From: Bigelowiella natans CCMP2755
Taxonomy: Eukaryota; Cercozoa; Chlorarachniophyceae
Direction of reading: 5' to 3'
DNA: 64,000 bases
Assembly (NCBI GenBank): GCA_000320545.1
Contig: ADNK01000506.1
Coordinates: 36,001-100,000, forward strand
Of this stretch, positions 34,972-47,298 are shown piece after piece (position 1 is the stretch's first letter; every line of letters begins with the position of its first letter). A model generated the notes under the pieces. The model had not been told where the DNA came from. It did no database searches and saw only the letters and a list, made by a program, of their open reading frames with translations. The translations under genes were made by a program, and so were the position numbers.

Positions 34972-37963
34972 ATGGGAAACTGCTGCGCAGGGAGACAGGT
35001 TCACATTAGAAACTCTTCTGATGGGTTCAAACACGATGTCACATACAGTGACCTACATACCAGTCATTATGGCTTAAAAAAAACTAGTGTTGCAGACCAA
35101 AAGCAATTATTGAAGGAGGAAGGGGTGAGTAAATGTGTAAATACGTACAGATTTTGCTCCACATTGACTAAAAGGAACAAAGCAGCTTTAGTATCTACTG
35201 TCGCATCACATAATACCTCATTTCTGCATTTACACAGCAGAGCATTCGTGCTTATTCGACAGCTGAAGATGTTATCAGTGTGGAGAGCAATAACATGTGT
35301 GATCCTCCCAGCTCGGAGGAAGGTGGTAATGTAACTAATTTGGGAAATAGTCAAATTCCACCGCCTCCAGGGAATGGAATCCCACCGCTAGGCACGGGAA
35401 TTCCACCACCTCCAGGAATTCTCCCAGTGAGGAATCATTACAAAAGATCATGAACCATTTTCATAGCCTTCACACTTTTTAGCCTCCCCCAAGTTTGGCC
35501 TTGCCCTCCTTTGGATCAACTAATGCAGCTTCGAATATTCGCGCGGGACCTAAGATTCGGCGAATACATTATGAATCCATTCAAGGGAAAGTTACGAAGG
35601 TTTGTTATTAAAGCTACCACCCCGTGAGGATCAATTCGATGTTTAATTCTCAGGGAACTGTGTTTGCTCGCCAAGAAAGTGTTAGAATGTAATAGATTGT
35701 CTACACTTTCATACACTTGTCACTAATACCTGTAAATCATGCACATCTCAGGGATGAAAATTTTGAGAAATGGGTCCTTGATAGTTTTACTATTGAGGAA
35801 AAAAGTAAGAAGAGGCATAGTTCTGTTGTGGAGAAGAAAAGTATTAATAAGAAGGTACGTTATTACCAACCGATCTAACATGCTCAATTTCTGTATAATC
35901 CTATTTATCATAAGGTGCTCTCCGTGAAACGGCGGCAAAATGTTTCTATTCCATTAAAATCAATGGGAATTTCAGCTTCGGAAATATTAAATGCGTTGAC
36001 AGAGATGGAGACTGGCATACTTACAGAAGAAAATCTTGAGGTATGTTTTTGTATTTTTCATTCACAACAAAGATTTAATATTTTCCGTTGCAGCGAATTC
36101 AAGCAATTTATCCGACGGATAAGGAGTTGAAGGAAATCAAGATGGTATATCAGCTTTAGTTTCTTTCGTTGTCATAAATAGTACAGCCATGTGAGAAATT
36201 TTGCGTAATTTAGACAATGAAGCTACTTACACGCCGCAAATATCCCAGGACAAAAAATGCTGTCGAAGTTGATAAGCTTGTTGTTGAGCTTTTACCAATG
36301 GAAGAAAAGTTAATGGTATGTCTGAGAGATTTAATTTAAGTCATATTCGAAATTGTAATTGTCCGATAATGATGTGTAGGTCAAACTAAGTCGAGTTCCA
36401 AATTGCAAGCAACGAATAAAATTGATGCTTTTCCTTTACTCATACAAATCGGAATATGAAAGGGTTCTTAGAATTCTGAACATCATTCGAAAGGCACAGA
36501 CAAAGGTAATAACACTGCTCGGCTACAAAATTTTGCGTATCAGTAGCACCACTATGATTGATTCTACTTAGGTTGCTGATGCAGCTCAACATGGACACTT
36601 GAGACAGATTCTTTACAACGTGCTTCGCTTCATTAACATGCTTAATAGAACGAAGGTCTCCGTTTTGAGGAGGTGATTTTACACTATTTGCTGAGAAATG
36701 ATCGCATAGGAAATTGGATTTCGAATTTCTACATTGAGTAAACTAGCTGGAACAAAAATGACAAAAGGGCAGGGCTCTCTCATGGATGTTATTGTGATGC
36801 ATTCTACAACATTCAAGAAGGAGGTAAGTTATGACAATAGTGCGCAGATTTACTAAAAGCTTAATATAGATCTCATTTTATTTTCTTATGCCTAGGAAAA
36901 TGGTGATTTTGAAGAAGAGCTTTCTGAACTGGAAGATGTGTGTGACATCGAGTTCAATGAGATCAAAGTAAATTAAATTTATGTTCAAGAAGACGTTATT
37001 AACGAAAACCTGATTCTCACAGTGTATGGTGAGGGAAATGGAGAAGAGCTATCAGGAAATTAAAGATGTTCTGACTAACAGTGTTGAATCGAAGGTGCTG
37101 CCCTTTATTATAAATATATTTACATTAATAAGGGACTCTTGAAACTTTGTGATTATTTTCTCAGGAAAATAAAAGCTACCTGGATCACCTGCGAAAATTT
37201 GTCAAAATTGAGAACGAACGTTTTGCAAGTTTACAGCGAAGTATCAACGAATGCTGGGAAGATTTTGTCAAACTAAGGACCTACTTCTTCGAACCAGGTC
37301 AGCAGGAACTCTGAACCCTGATTTACTGAATAATTTTTCGTTTCAAATAATTTCACATCAGAAATGAAGATGAATACGTTCTTCAAAGTATTCGTTAACT
37401 TCCGTGAGGATTACAAAAAATGCAAAAGAGAGATGATAGAGAAGAAAGCAAGAGCGGAAAAGCGAAAGAAGGACGCTGAGATGAAAAAGCAACTACGAGC
37501 ACGTAGGAGGTCTGTCTCGCGTTCCCGAACAAGGATGCCTCCCAGCTTCAGAACAACACGAACTCGTTCAAAAAGCGTCACAAGTTTCACTCATGACACG
37601 AGTGTAGTAAAAACTACCGAAAATCTTGATGGAACACTGAACTCGACGCGGGAAACAAAGGAATCGAAAATGTGCATCAGAAAAAATCTAGAAGAATCTA
37701 GACCTGCTAGTAGAAGAGCCAGGCAAGCGAAAAACTCGAAAGAGAAGCCTCTACTCAAAAGATTGATGACTGTAGAAGAAATTCAAGCTGAGGACGAGGA
37801 AGTTCGACTGATGAATGACATGGCATCTAGTCCAAACCCGAATGTACTCAGTGCTAGATTGGACAAGTTTGTTGAGGACAGATTCGCGAATGCAGATACA
37901 CGATCTGTGAGAGCGGGTGTACTCGAATCTTCAATGAAACCACCGCCGGAGAGTGCAATGTAA
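34972..37963 (+). CDS. Small formin (FH2 protein) with N-myristoylation signal
   Basis: Starts at ATG 34972 with MGNCCAGRQ, a dual acylation signal (myristoyl Gly2, likely palmitoyl Cys4/Cys5). Exon 1 is 34972-35124, and exon 2, 35238-35426, encodes a short FH1 with two IPPPPG runs. FH2 exons follow: IRRIHYESIQGKV (about 35475-35599), a lasso/linker segment near 35760-35853, SVKRRQNVSIPLKSMGIS (35916-36040), IYPTDKELKEIKM, MKLLTRRKYP, VKLSRVPNCKQRIKLMLFLY (near 36380), RQILYNVLRFINMLNRTK (near 36600), IGFRISTLSKLAGTKMTKG (near 36712; the conserved GF-x-L-SL-KL core) and a coiled tail. The last exon, 37364-37963, ends in a 150-residue basic Arg/Ser-rich tail. No GTPase-binding or FH3 domain precedes FH1. 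It should nucleate and elongate unbranched actin filaments, here probably at a membrane. Confidence 0.88.
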
Positions 37964-38771
37964 ACCTTCGTTCTTTTCGACGATGTTGAACAGATCCGAT
38001 TGGATGTGCGGTCAAAGAATTTGAATGTGTCTAGATGTGAGCACCATGATGACTTGCGATACAGTGAGTGATGATCATGCATGTGGCGGCTTGATGTGCA
38101 CATGAGATGCTGCTCAATGCACAGCTGAACAACAAGCTCTAGCAGCATGTGTAAATGTTTCTCTTGCAATGCAAGCGCTCATTCTGCAGAGTGTGATTTT
38201 TCATTGCTTTCTAGCTTTGACAATACGGTAACATGTGTAAACGACAGGGTTTGTGTTGTTTGAACACATCGATCACAATGTGTACGAACAGCATGCGCGT
38301 TCAAATTCCATGGCTAGATGGCCGCGCACACAGCATTCGGAGACTGCTAGACTGCGGCACGTTTAGTTTAGGTAGACGGAATGCACTAGTGCAGATGATT
38401 GTGCATCCTGCATTATGAAATAATAATGCGGCTAAATTCAATGAGAGCGTTTTGCTTGCAGCAATTCATTTATGGATTACACTTTGGCAAATTTTGCATG
38501 CACACTCAATGGGCGATTGAGTCATTCGCGCGTAGAACTTAGGAATTCTAAATCGTGGAACTACGTGTAATAGTAGTAGTAGTAGTAGTAGTAGTTGTTG
38601 TTGTTGTTGATTGAAATGCTTAAAAGATATTTGGTCAGTAATCTGTCATATTTCGGAGACGGGAACATGTACGCCCATGCTAGGAGCACATACATTCTCA
38701 ATTTCGGATGGGATTGGAATGGATAGAATTCATCAAATTCGAAGCGACTAAGAGAACGTCGACATTGCTCT
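37964..38771. other. Intergenic region between convergent formin and F-box genes
   Basis: From about 37970 to 38540 the sequence is rich in GCATG, TGCA and CTAG and holds no triplet repeats. From 38568 a (TAG)n run continues into (TTG)n. Minus-strand frame at 38150-37783 is antisense to the formin exon and is not called. An alternative F-box C-terminus (TIFNLPRILLKSNVDVLLV...) would read through to about 38700 in another phase. Confidence 0.5.
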
Positions 38772-38891
38772 TCAACAAGATCCTTGGTAAATTGAAGATT
38801 GTAATTCCATCTCCATGGTCCGAGTGTTCAAAAAGTGCTGATGGAATATTTTTCGCATGATTGGTCGGACCAAACAATCTTCTCTACCTCT

Positions 38892-38926
<35 letters not shown>

Positions 38927-39399
38927 AACAAATTTGTTTTATCACATTTTTCTTCGCACCTTTCTCCAATTTTCTCGCTCTTCGCTCGTGGCGCACTCTG
39001 CTGTGTTCTTGCCAAATTCCTGAACAACAGATTTTAAGTGTGTCTTGTAATCATTGGTGTTCTCAGTTATCATTGCTAGTTGAGGTAGTGTTCGAACCTT
39101 CTCGAATAATTTTCTCCAAATTTTATTCTGATCTCCAGCCCTACATGTTCAGGGATAAATATTATTATCAGCTAGGCTTCACCATGTACCGACTATACCT
39201 ACCTCTCAAAAGAACGACTTGTCGGAATAGCTATGACCATGTCCTTAGGTTCCAAGAATGAGAATACTCTTAAATATTCGTTGCAGAAGATTTGGTAAGT
39301 AAGAGTTTATTTCGTTGAAACATTATATTAGAGAGACCTGTTCAAGATTTGCGAGCTCTCCGTTACGAGCTTGTTGCAACGAGGTGGGGACGTAGACAT
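38772..39399 (-). CDS. Short F-box-like protein
   Basis: Starts at ATG 39399 (MSTSPPRCNKLVTESSQ), then splices into RVFSFLEPKDMVIAIPTSRS, then FERAGDQNKIWRKLFEKV and an acidic helical stretch ending ENWRK near 38959. The final exon begins near 38850 and reaches TGA 38774-38772. VFSFLEPKD with two helices and W-R-K-LF matches the F-box consensus (LP-x-IFSFL-x-x-x-DL ... W+xLF), so a Skp1-binding substrate receptor of an SCF ubiquitin ligase is likely, although no substrate-binding repeats are visible. The large (CA)n at 38892-38924 lies in the last intron. An ATG at 39530 (MGKRPRIYNG) opens another short frame that I did not use. Confidence 0.5.
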
Positions 39400-39638
39400 T
39401 GGCAGGTCACAAAATCATTTCGAGATATGTTTTGCTACTGCGACATAAATGCGGGAGTGTCTTCGTGAGAATTTATATTGAAATTCGTTGTCGTCACGAA
39501 TCCATTATAAATCCTAGGTCGTTTTCCCATGGCGACAACAGTAGTGTACCGGTAACTGTTTAAGACAGATCGTTTCCCCACCTGTACTCGAAGTTTCAGT
39601 TAAAGCTTCCCTCCAAAAACGAGGACGGAGGACTAAAT
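39400..39638. promoter_or_regulatory. Divergent promoter between F-box and coiled-coil genes
   Basis: 239 bp between opposed start codons. Contains GGTAACTGTTT and CCGTACTCG-like sequence but no recognised element. The alternative 39530 start would reduce the spacer to 108 bp. Confidence 0.4.
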
Positions 39639-40667
39639 ATGGCAACTCAGGATGCTGTTTCATCGGAAAGGATACAAAAGGTTATTACATAAGCAAAGTC
39701 TAGTCTCGTAAATGTTGGATGTCAACTGAGTAGATATTACTTTCATCTATCTAGCTCTCACACCAGTTGTCGGAATCAGCTGAGTACATTCCTCAAATTA
39801 TGCAGCTTAAGAAGGTAATCTGCGTAAAATTAACCATGGCTTTGATCTCACTACCTCCTCCCACAGGATTTGAAAGATCAGCTGCTAAAACTCAAAAATC
39901 AGGTTTTACTAAAATGACGTAGACATCAAAACATTGGACCAGTATCTCACTTGTCTGGTTCCAGATCAAGCAAATCGAGTTGAAGAAGCAAAATTCAAGA
40001 ATGAACAACGAATACTTACACGAGAAGACACACGTAAGGACGATAATTATTGTGGAATCTAACATTGTCGGCTACTATTCTGACTAATAAAATCCATTTA
40101 TTAATTTGAAGGCACTCAAACAAAAAGCTGTTGCAATCCGAAATGATACATGGACAGCAGAAAACAAAGTCAAAACGTTATACCGAGAGTTGGAGGAGGT
40201 GTTTGCACCATTTGCTAGATCGCCAATTGGCTTGAATGCATTTAATTTTCCAGGCCACATTGCAAAGGGACCAAAAAGCAATTGAGGTAGAAAAACTCCA
40301 AGTAGAAGTGAAACAGGAGAAACAAGCTTGCAAAGACATTGCTAAACTAAAGGAAAAAATTCGAGGAGAGCTTGCAACATTGAAGGTCGTGAGAATATCT
40401 CCTCTAAAATTTGATTTTTAGTGAGTAGTCTCGTTCGGGTGCCAAAAAACGTAACATCGAAATATTCTTGTTTTACAGAAGGATAGAGACTGGTATAAAA
40501 GAGAAGTGTATGCTCAAGCAAGGAAGGTACTATGGTGCAACATGGGATATATTCACGCTTGTAATATTAAAAAAAAATTATGACGAATACTAACTCCTAC
40601 TCAGGCTGAGCAACTGAAAAGCAGATTAGATAATCTAAAAGCAGCAAATGCGCACCTCCAGTACTGA
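39639..40667 (+). CDS. Coiled-coil protein of unknown function
   Basis: Starts ATG 39639 (MATQDAVSSERIQK). Nine exons join in phase: LSESAEYIPQIMQLKK, DLKDQLLKLKNQ, IKQIELKKQNSRMNNEY, ALKQKAVAIRNDTWTAENK, LYRELEE, ATLQRDQKAIEVEKLQVEVK, LKEKIRGELATLK, KDRDWYKREVYAQARK and AEQLKSRLDNLKAANAHLQY, ending at TGA 40665-40667, about 180 residues. Heptad-spaced Leu/Ile and many Lys/Glu/Gln predict one long coiled coil. No catalytic or targeting motif is seen and I do not recognise the family. Such short coiled-coil proteins are often cytoskeletal or axonemal, but nothing here proves that. Confidence 0.75.
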
Positions 40668-41638
40668 TGAAGGTGGATTGTTTCGAGAATGATGAGGAAG
40701 TTTATGAAGATTAAACTTAGGAAGCATAATTTCTTGCAGGCATTAATAGTGTTGAACTAAAAGTCCGCATGGACAAAACAATGATTCAACTAATTTTGTC
40801 AAAAAGCATATGTAAAGCTAGATAATATGAGAAGCATACCAGTGCTCTTGGGCAACCATTTTTAAAGAAATTAACATCCTTTGATGTTTCCTGCATGTCA
40901 CTTTTAGCTCAGATTTGTTTTGCCAGCAAGGGGTATTTGGCGATTTCAGCCGACTCAAAAAATTTCTTGCGAAAGCCCGTGTTTTACTAAACTTCATGCA
41001 TGTTGAGTAGCTAAGCGAACTAGATGTACGTGTAGCCCTACGTGGCAAAAGGATCTGCGATAGGCGCACCTTGCCTTCACATGTCTCTGCCGCGGCAGCC
41101 TCCCGCGAATGAGAGCGGCTGCACGGTATTGTCTGTACTGTGTGCTCGCGCGCCCGTTCAGCGTTTTCATGCCAAGTCATAGCATCTGCCGCCTAGATGC
41201 GCAAGCTATCTAGTTACACTGTAACACGCGCACTTGACTTCATGCAATGACCATGCATTTCGACTAGCAGTCAACATCGGGCTTGTACATGCATGCATGC
41301 ATCAGAAATTGCAAATGTGTAGATAAATTTTAACATTGTTCGTCAGTGTGTAATACGCAGGCATTAACTACAACAATGGTGCTAGCAAGCAATAACAACT
41401 GGTATTGCATACCTGCATGATGCATTTTGTGAATGCTGACAAGGATGCCCCAACCAACTCAGCTCATTGCACTTAGCATTGAGGACGATACTGATTATAA
41501 TAATGAACGAAGACTTCGCAGTGCCTAGCAGGAATTCATTATTGCTATGTTTAAGACTAATGGACGCACTCGCGGCTGCGTCAACGAACTTACATGACTA
41601 AATTTCATGCGGTGAATCGACATTACGATATATGTATG

Positions 41639-41682
<44 letters not shown>

Positions 41683-41834
41683 ATATCCATCGCGAAATGA
41701 TGACCTCGTCATTATACATCATTTGTAAAAATATCATGGTGTAGTACCTCCTGTATGGATTAAGATAATATTATTTCGCCTTATTGGCCGTCACCATCAC
41801 GAACGATGGTAAATGTTCTCCCCATAGTTTTTTC
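40668..41834. other. Intergenic region between convergent genes
   Basis: AT-rich to 40850, then a block (about 40980-41420) with GCATGCATGC, TGCA, CTAG and CGCG islands and little microsatellite. A (TA)n of about 38 bp sits at 41641-41679. Minus frame 41180-40818 has no recognisable motif. Nothing I can call. Confidence 0.5.
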
Positions 41835-43628
41835 CTATTTCTTTGGAGTTAGTGAGTTGATCGAAGCCATAAAGGCATCATACTGAGCCCTGTTAGCTGG
41901 TTTCTGTCCCTCTCCGTCATTCTTCTGCCCTTGCTGGTCATTTTCATCATTGTAACAGGAGAAATTCTTATCAATAGTATTGAGCACCGAGTCCAAAGAA
42001 TGCATGGCACTAACTTGCTGTTTTACATATGCGGTTGCCATTTTAGCCTGACGATTACGCTGAAAGTCTGCCCTTTTCCTCTCACGCTCGTTAGCAATTT
42101 CGTCTGCGGTCATTGGACCCGCTGTTGTTGTTGCTGCTGCTGCTGTTTCCATTTTTCTCTTGACACCTACCTTCGTGATACTGCTACTACTACTATTTCC
42201 CGTTCCTGCTGATCCGTGTTGAGCAGAGTTGTTACCACCACTGCCATAGTAATAATTTGCATAATAAGTTTTATAATAATCTGCATTTTGAGCATAGTAG
42301 TCATCAAGGGTGGTGGCTCCTCCTCCCGTTGTCATCATTGCTGAACTACTTCCTCGAGAGTATTGATGGTCGGTGCTGGGATATAATTCAGCCCCTTTTC
42401 CGTAGGTGGTGACTCCTTCCTTGAAAACAGGGTTATAGCCTGTAGGCGTTTCGTACGATATATTTTCACTTTTGGCGCTATGTCCCAATTCCTCAAGCCT
42501 ATCCTTTAATTTCTGCTCTGTCATCCATTTCTCCCTCACAATTGCCTTTGGGTTGGGATCATCATAAGCCCATCGTACATTAATTTGTTCGTTGTGATCA
42601 AGAGATTGTTCTGCCATTGCAACCTTCCCAAATTCAGCATAGAATCGATGAGTATAGCGAATGAATGCACATCCATACTTTGGTTTGAGCGACACCTCTT
42701 CTATTTCTCCCCACTGTCCAAAATGTCGGGCCAATATCTCCTCTCCCTGAGGACTTTGCATAACAGCCATACCAGTTACGTATAATGTTCTTGTATTCTT
42801 ATCAAATGACCCTGTTCCTCCCATATCATCTCTGTGGTCTTGGTGTCTTTCTCTACCGAATACATCGTGTAGCATGCTGACATTCTTCTCGTCTGCTTTC
42901 CGAGGCAGGCGATGCAAAAATTTGCAGTCTGCACCGTGAATACAGCTTCCCATTGCGAAGTGGACGCATATGAATTTATTATCGGTAACATCTCCCAGTG
43001 TCATCCCTGTATCAAGTTTAGGTCTGCATCTAGTCGTGGCCTTTTCACGGATGTGATCGTCATCGCCGTAATATTTATGATACCAGATGTTATAGTTATC
43101 AGATCCTTCTGCTAGCTGCAGCTTCCTTGAAGACTTCTCGATAACTTGCTTTCGAGCCCACTTCCTTTTACCGGCGGCAATTTTAGACTTTTTGGATGGT
43201 GGTTGCATCGGTGTCCCCGCTGCTCGCCCTCTCATTTGATTTGGATCAAACTCTGGTGCAGGAGCTTTTGCCATTGGCGGAACAATTACTCCAGGGTTGT
43301 ATCGAACTAACCCTGGCGCAATCCCAGAAATGTTTGCAACATTAGCGGGATTAACCACGGGAGCATGTTGTTGTGATGTAATTCCAGGAGGTTGATGTAA
43401 TAATCTAGGAGGCTGTTGTGATGATGTAACTGGTCTAGGACCATGAGGCGGAGGAGCGACGACTTGGACAGCAGGTGCTACACCTGGGGGACCGGGCTGG
43501 GTAGAAGAGGAGGAGGAAGCAGTAACCTAAGAAAAGAGGTGGCCAATTTAGAGGTACTCTGTACAACATAATGATAACGATTGCACCGGCTTCGTAATTG
43601 TGACCCCTGGGGGGGGTGGCTCTGACAT
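41835..43628 (-). CDS. CWC2: Pre-mRNA-splicing factor Cwc2/RBM22
   Basis: Two exons: 43628-43587 (MSEPPPPGVTITKP) and 43526-41835, joined in phase across a 60-bp intron, about 577 residues. After a Pro/Gln-rich N-terminus comes the Torus region (KRKWARKQ, IWYHKYYGDD, TRCRPKLDTGMTLGD). A C3H zinc finger follows (C-x7-C-x5-C-x3-H in ICVHFAMGSCIHGADCKFLH), then an RRM (TLYVTGMAV ... GCAFIRYTHRFYAEFGKVAM ... INVRWAYDDPNP). The C-terminal third has Tyr/Asn/Gly/Ser-rich and Ala/Thr runs and a final helical stretch. In yeast Cwc2 contacts U6 snRNA and helps form the active spliceosome core. The extended low-complexity tail is longer than in the yeast protein. Confidence 0.95.
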
Positions 43629-43999
43629 GAAGGGATGAAGGAGGGAGAGCGCGCAGACTGTTTGGTTTGTTAGTATTAGACCTATAGCTTCCTGAATGGA
43701 TGGGATTTATATCCTACGACAACAACATCTGCCTGCTATTGTTGTAATTGTTGTTGATCTTTTCGAGTTTCCTTCTTCAAAGCAAGATTTATGCCCGTGT
43801 GATATTGTCCTTGTTTCCGATTATTTCTGACTACTTTTTACCTGGGGAATATCAATAATTAGGAATCCAACAACTAGCAACATCTTGCTGCTCACTAGTA
43901 GAGGTAGTCTAGGAGGGGGAGGAGGAGGAAGACGAATGATAACTGTGGTGTGGACTGCTAATCGAGTAGCCAGAACACCAAAAGCGAACTGATTTAAAG
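43629..43999. promoter_or_regulatory. Divergent promoter between Cwc2 and PTAR1-like genes
   Basis: 371 bp between opposed ATGs. TTGTTGTAATTGTTGTTG and GAGGGGGAGGAGGAGG tracts are present. No specific element recognised. Confidence 0.4.
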
Positions 44000-45053
44000 A
44001 TGCACGGGGTGGCTAGTGGTAGCGGCGAAGAAGCCGCAATGCGACGAATTCTTACTCAACACGACCACGAGGAAGGTACGATGCGAATAAGCGTGCATGT
44101 CAATCATTGTTCACACCCATTCTTTCCAAAGGAGCGGAGCTGTTTGGTGAGCTTATAAAGCTTACAGATTCCGACCCTGATATTGATGAGATGGGGTTGC
44201 TTGTTACTCCTAAGGTAATTGGAGGTATTGCATTATCAGTATAACTTGAAGACTTAAAGACTGGATGTTGTTTTTTCATACACCACCTTGAAAGCGCAAG
44301 GGCCCGCCGTTTATTCTGGAGGAGCACAAACTTGGCATTGCCTTTTGGTTGGTTTTAAAAAATAACGATACGGGGTTATGCCAGCTATGATTTTTCCACA
44401 ACATCTGTCGTCGTTAATTATGACACTACGACAACTACATTACCTTTCTAATCAATCATCATATTCTGGCTTTTCTTTCTTTCACAGTCAGCTATTGTTG
44501 ATTCACAGGTGTATTGCACCTCTATACTCCTATGCGTTCAAACTCTTCACAGCCGTAGTTAGGGTATTCCCTCACAACAGAACAACAAGAATATCATTAG
44601 GATCAATCAATCAACCATCTAGTTCTCATTTCAAGATGTTGTATTCATGTAGACGATAAAGTGCGGAGAAGCCATACTCCCTGCGGCTGGTAGTAGTGTT
44701 CGATCTATAGGAAATGAAAAGAAGAAGATGATAAAGAAGGGACTCATAAAGATGATAATGATGGCGACAATGATGATGAGTGAATAGTGAGGTGGAAGAG
44801 GTGACCATAGGCAAGCAGCAGCCGCTTTGATGATGATGCGGCTGGCTGCCGCTTGATGTTGTCATTACTAAGAAGTGCTACTTCCCATACTTCCTCCTAC
44901 CTCCTTTTACTTCTTCATCCAGCGAAGACATTGGCTGAATCCTCAAGATGTATTTTAATGATAAATCCTGATGCTCATACATGCTGGAACATACGAAAAA
45001 GGCTTATCAAATCGGTACTACTACTACTTCTTCTACTACTATTACTCTAGGAA

Positions 45054-45085
<32 letters not shown>

Positions 45086-45142
45086 CTGCTGCAGCACAGA
45101 AATGGACATTACACGTGTCCGCGCACATGCAGACTCTTATAA

Positions 45143-45193
<51 letters not shown>

Positions 45194-47263
45194 GTCTCTG
45201 GCTGGATCCATTTCTCCTCTTATCTATCTATCGTTCAGTATTGATAGCACGTCTTTCTCAAATCACCTCATAGCTCGAAAACTGTTGTAGTATGTTTGAT
45301 TCTTTGGGGGTTGATAAATATGAGGATGATAGTGCTGACAGCTCACAGCCTCCAAGTGTCCTTCATTTTTTAAAAACAATCGTCGTTATGAATGTGATCG
45401 ATTTCTCTCGTAATAAATAAATAAATCTCATCATCGTCATCATCATCGTCATCATCATCATCAGGGAAAGCTGATGGCTAATAAGGAGTTGAGATACCTA
45501 TATGTCATATTCACCAAACATCCGAAATCAGGTACTAGTAGCGGCACCAGGTTTGCATTTTAGAATGTATGTAGGTATGTATGCATGTATGCATTATTGC
45601 GGGTTAGGGTGAGTGGTTGGCTGCTCCGTACATAATAATAATTACTAATGATAATAGTAATCGCTATTCTTTGCGTGCTGGATCATCAATTTCTGCTGAT
45701 TGAGCCCTTCTTCCTCATTGAGACACTTAGACGTCATTATTAGTATGATTATTATTCTTATTGTTATTATTATAAAATATGCAGGAGCTGCATGGGGCCA
45801 TCGTCGGTGGATATTAAAGCAAATTCCACCTTTCAATGATTATATGATGATGAATGGTACTACGAGCTCAGCAACAGCAGCAATAATAGCAAACACTACC
45901 AATAAGCTTGGAAATCATGATCATCATCAAAATGTAGTAGCAGCACCACGACGAGTAAATGGGGATCCTAAGAAAGAAGAAGAAGGAGAAGGAGAAGGGG
46001 AAGGGGAAGTATACGACGACAATGTGGCTAAGAAGGTATATCATCTACAAGTATCCGACGACGACAATGTGGCTAAGAAGGTATATCATCTACAAGTTGC
46101 TGCCGCTGCTGCTGCTTGGTGTTGTGCCACAAATAATAGTAACGACGAAGAAGAGAGTTTAACTTGGTTTATTCTAAATAGTAGTTAGTAGTAGGCTTAA
46201 AATGTGAATAGATTAGCAGTGTTGTTGCTATGAATTGATGAATTGAAGAATTAAAGAGGCAGACATCAACACCATATCATCATCCTCCTCCTCCTCCTCC
46301 TTCTCCTCCTCCTCGTATTCCCCTCCCCTCACTCACTAAGGTGATGAGTAAATACCAAAAGGATGAAGATGATGATGATGATGATGATGAGGATTCCAAA
46401 TATGACGGCCCTTACAATCATCCTATATTCAAGGTAGTAGTAATATGTAGTGAGTTATTTGCTGTGTGTTGTAATCAATTTAAATCATCAATTGTGTGAT
46501 CTATATTGCCCATGTATTTATCAAGTATGATATGATGATGATGATGATATCCAGAAGGAGCTTTGGCAGTGCGAATATAATGCAAATCATAATAAAAACA
46601 ATTATTACGCATGGACACATCGTGAATGGCTTTTGAGTCATATTACTTCCAAGGATGCATTGCTGCAAGAACTTCAATGGTAATAACACTCACCAGTACT
46701 GTCTAATATTACCTCCCTCAAAAACTACTAGCACATATGATGATGATAATGATGATGATTTGCACGTTTATCATAAATATCATAATCGATGATAGGATAC
46801 GCCGTTGGAACAGCATGAACGTATCCCAGTACAGTGGGTTTCATTTTCGTATTCAAGTTGTCAAGAAGGTAGTAGCAGTGGTACGTCGATACGATGATTA
46901 TGATGATGATATCGTGATAAATGAGAAAGTCTCCTCCTCCTATTGTTGTCTATGTTTATTACAGCTTTTACAAGATCATGGGGGGCGGAAAGTAGCAGCA
47001 GCAGCAGCAGCAACAGCAGCAGCTCAGTTGGACGCAAACAGCATCTTGACCAAAGTAGAAGATGATGGTAGCAGTTGTCGTTATAACAATAAGTGGATTT
47101 TCCAGCTACTTGAGCAAGAAATGAAGCTAGCCAAGGTCAGAATATTAGTAGAAATCTATTTAAATTGTGTCTATTACTAATCACATGTTGTTGTCGTGAT
47201 GAAGAAGATTATGGTAGTGGAAGAGTTGAATAGACCAAGTTAGTACAAGTACCACTACCACCA

Positions 47264-47298
<35 letters not shown>

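Noticed and set aside
39428-39530. Minus-strand frame starting MGKRPRIYNG
   Set aside because: It ends at a stop after 33 codons and I could not splice it in phase to the F-box exons; the ATG at 39399 gives a continuous product.
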